Shown here: one piece after another, positions 62,224-64,000 of the stretch
How the letters are laid out: every line of letters starts with the position of its first letter
Position numbering within the stretch: the stretch's first letter is position 1
DNA from: Pseudomonas azotoformans
GTDB taxonomy: Bacteria > Pseudomonadota > Gammaproteobacteria > Pseudomonadales > Pseudomonadaceae
Assembly (NCBI RefSeq): GCF_001579805.1
Contig: NZ_CP014546.1
Span: 4,154,001 to 4,218,000 of the forward strand
Direction of reading: 5' to 3'
Length of the DNA: 64,000 nucleotides
The notes under the pieces: model-generated
Database searches by the model: none
Seen by the model: only the letters and a program-made list of their open reading frames with translations
Told to the model about the DNA's origin: nothing
Translations under genes and position numbers: made by a program

Positions 62224-64000
62224 AATTATGTATTGCGGCCGTGCTTCTGGTGCCCTGTGGCGTCGTGCATGGCGATCCCCGTTACACCCAAAGCGACTTC
62301 GGCGGTGTGGGACTGCTGCAAACCCCCACCGCGCGCATGGCGCCCGCCGGCGAACTCAGCGTCAATGCCAACCGCACCGAGCCCTACAGCCGCTACAGTG
62401 TTTCGGCGCAGCCGCTGGATTGGCTGGAAGGCACCTTTCGCTACACCGCGATTACCAACCGTCCTTATGGCGCCGAGTCGTTCAGCGGCGGCCAGAGCTA
62501 CAAGGACAAGGCCGTCGACGCTAAAGTGCGCCTGTATCAGGAAAGCCATTGGCTGCCGGAGGTCGCGCTGGGGTTCATGGACCTGGGCGGCACCGGGCTG
62601 TTTTCCAGCGAGTACCTGGTGGCCAACAAGCGCTATGGCGACGTGGATTTCAGCGCCGGTATCGCCTGGGGCTACCTGGGCAGTCGGGGTGACTTCGGCA
62701 ACCCGCTGGGTGCGCTGGATGATCGCTTCAATGAGCGCCCTACCGCCGAGGGGTCCGGCAGTTTCTCCAATGGCTATTTTCGCGGGCGTCCCGCGCTGTT
62801 TGGCGGCATCGCCTACCAGACACCCTGGGCGCCGCTGAGCGTCAAGCTTGAAGTGGAAGGCAACGACTATAAGCATGAGCCACGAAGCAACAGCTTTCGC
62901 CAGGAGTCGCCGGTAAACGTCGGGGTGGTCTACAAGCTAGCCGATGCCATCGACGTGAGTGCGGCCTGGGAACGGGGCAACACCGCGATGTTCGGCATCA
63001 CCCTGCACACCAACTTTGTCAGCCGCAAGGCACCGTTGAAAACCTACGATCCGCCGGCCCCCAAATTGCCAGCGCAGACGCCAGGCACACCGCCGGCTCA
63101 GGTGGACTGGGCGGCAGTGTCCCAGCGCCTGCATGACAACGCCGGCTACACCGTGCAGCGTATTGCGCAACGCGGGCCGGAGTTGGTGGTGTATGGCGAG
63201 CAGCAGCGCTATTTCTACAGCGCCAAAGCGGTAGGGCGGGCCAGTCGCATTCTAGATAACAGCGTGAATGACCAGATCGATTGGTTCACCCTGGTCAGCG
63301 AGCGGTATGCCATGCCGATCGAGGAAACCAGTGTGCCCCGCGCGACGTTTCGCGAGGTGGTCAACAACCGCGAAGACATAAAGGACCTGCACCGCCAGGT
63401 CGAGGTCAATCGCGCCAGCGAGCGCACGCAGACCGTGCTCTATACCCAGCCACCCAAGGCGTTCAGCTATGGGGTGGGGCTTGGCTACAAGCAGAACGTC
63501 GGCGGGCCGGATGGCTTGCTCTACCAGATTTCCGCCGATCTCGACGCCGAGTACCGCTTCACCCGCAACACCTGGTGGAGCGGCTTGCTGAGCGTCAACC
63601 TGTTGAATAACTACGACGGTTTCACCTACGACGCGCCGACTGGCTTGCCACGGGTGCGGACTGACCTGCGCCGCTATATGACCAGCGCCGACGTCACCTT
63701 GCCGACCTTCCAGCTCAACCATGCGCAGCGCCTGGACCAGGACCTGTATGGCATGGTCTACGGCGGTTTGCTGGAGTCGATGTATGCCGGTGTCGGCAGT
63801 GAAGTGCTGTACCGGCCGATGGGCCAGGGTTGGGCGCTGGGTGCGGACCTGAACTATGTGCGCCAGCGCGGTTTCGAGCAGGACTTCAGCCTGCGCGATT
63901 ACCGCACAGTCACCGGGCACATCACCGGCTACACCGACTTGCCGTTCAACCTGCAAGGCGCATTGAGCGTAGGGCGCTACCTGGCTAGGGATTGGGGCGC
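62220..64000 (+). CDS. yjbH: YjbH/GfcD-family outer-membrane protein (3' truncated by window)
   Basis: An open frame of 593 codons that runs off the right edge. The start is a TTG at 62220 overlapping the yjbG stop (TTGA). It opens a signal peptide (MKLCIAAVLLVPCGVVHG-D) followed by the family N-terminus YTQSDFGGVGLLQTPTARMA. Further segments include RPALFGGIAYQTPWAPLSV and, near 63320, SVPRATFREVVNN. The protein is expected to be about 700 residues with two beta-barrel regions, so most of it is here. It is thought to help polysaccharide cross the outer membrane. Confidence 0.9.
   Translation, partial: MKLCIAAVLLVPCGVVHGDPRYTQSDFGGVGLLQTPTARMAPAGELSVNANRTEPYSRYSVSAQPLDWLEGTFRYTAITNRPYGAESFSGGQSYKDKAVDAKVRLYQESHWLPEVALGFMDLGGTGLFSSEYLVANKRYGDVDFSAGIAWGYLGSRGDFGNPLGALDDRFNERPTAEGSGSFSNGYFRGRPALFGGIAYQTPWAPLSVKLEVEGNDYKHEPRSNSFRQESPVNVGVVYKLADAIDVSAAWERGNTAMFGITLHTNFVSRKAPLKTYDPPAPKLPAQTPGTPPAQVDWAAVSQRLHDNAGYTVQRIAQRGPELVVYGEQQRYFYSAKAVGRASRILDNSVNDQIDWFTLVSERYAMPIEETSVPRATFREVVNNREDIKDLHRQVEVNRASERTQTVLYTQPPKAFSYGVGLGYKQNVGGPDGLLYQISADLDAEYRFTRNTWWSGLLSVNLLNNYDGFTYDAPTGLPRVRTDLRRYMTSADVTLPTFQLNHAQRLDQDLYGMVYGGLLESMYAGVGSEVLYRPMGQGWALGADLNYVRQRGFEQDFSLRDYRTVTGHITGYTDLPFNLQGALSVGRYLARDWG

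Overview
The window is about 64 kb of GC-rich chromosome from a Pseudomonas, most likely the P. fluorescens group. This is inferred from REP palindromes of the GTGGGAGC-GGCTTGC type, a lipopeptide synthetase ending in two thioesterases and followed by macA-macB-luxR, a methionine gamma-lyase/Lrp pair of the P. putida mdeA-mdeR kind, and a 3-mercaptopropionate dioxygenase/rhodanese/LysR trio like that of P. aeruginosa. No rRNA, tRNA, CRISPR array, prophage or transposase was recognised.

Layout. (1) 1-7544: last module of a non-ribosomal peptide synthetase with tandem thioesterases, MacA and MacB export proteins and a LuxR regulator, i.e. the end of a cyclic-lipopeptide locus. (2) 7688-9517: methionine gamma-lyase and a divergent Lrp regulator. 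(3) 10409-16480: a monooxygenase-fold membrane protein, amidohydrolase and YcaC-type hydrolase in a row, a LysR regulator, then a degenerate GGDEF membrane protein coupled to an AraC regulator. (4) 16778-23237: a Pho-box-preceded operon for a TonB-dependent receptor, a beta-propeller phytase and a dedicated ExbB-ExbD-TonB set, apparently a phytate-phosphate scavenging unit. (5) 23245-41110: a large organosulfur island. It runs mostly leftward: thiol dioxygenase, four-domain rhodanese, TauD-like dioxygenase, TonB receptor, flavoprotein plus ferredoxin, sulfonate-type binding protein, two flavin monooxygenase types, a peroxiredoxin-like protein and a 2-hydroxyacid dehydrogenase. A LysR regulator, a class II aldolase, a third monooxygenase and the ABC permease and ATPase lie to the right. 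(6) 41187-42396: a PAP2-like membrane protein and two small genes of unknown function. (7) 42616 to the right edge: a Wzx/Wzy-type exopolysaccharide locus with GDP-fucose and UDP-glucuronate supply, ending in a yjbE/wza/yjbFGH (gfc-like) export block; the last gene runs off the window.

The most unusual structures are not genes. Two composite repeat elements of about 0.76 kb (2887-3660 and 9551-10307) share 13-bp terminal inverted repeats, long inverted arms and a central REP doublet. Each arm holds a three-way-junction fold whose stems are kept by compensatory changes between copies. Both elements sit exactly where the top strand switches from strongly G/T-rich to strongly C/A-rich. Separately, a 22-23-nt motif lies 29-41 nt upstream of three different sulfur-island genes. 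Positions and base counts were read by hand from the sequence. Family assignments rest on recognised motifs and recalled family knowledge, not on database searches.
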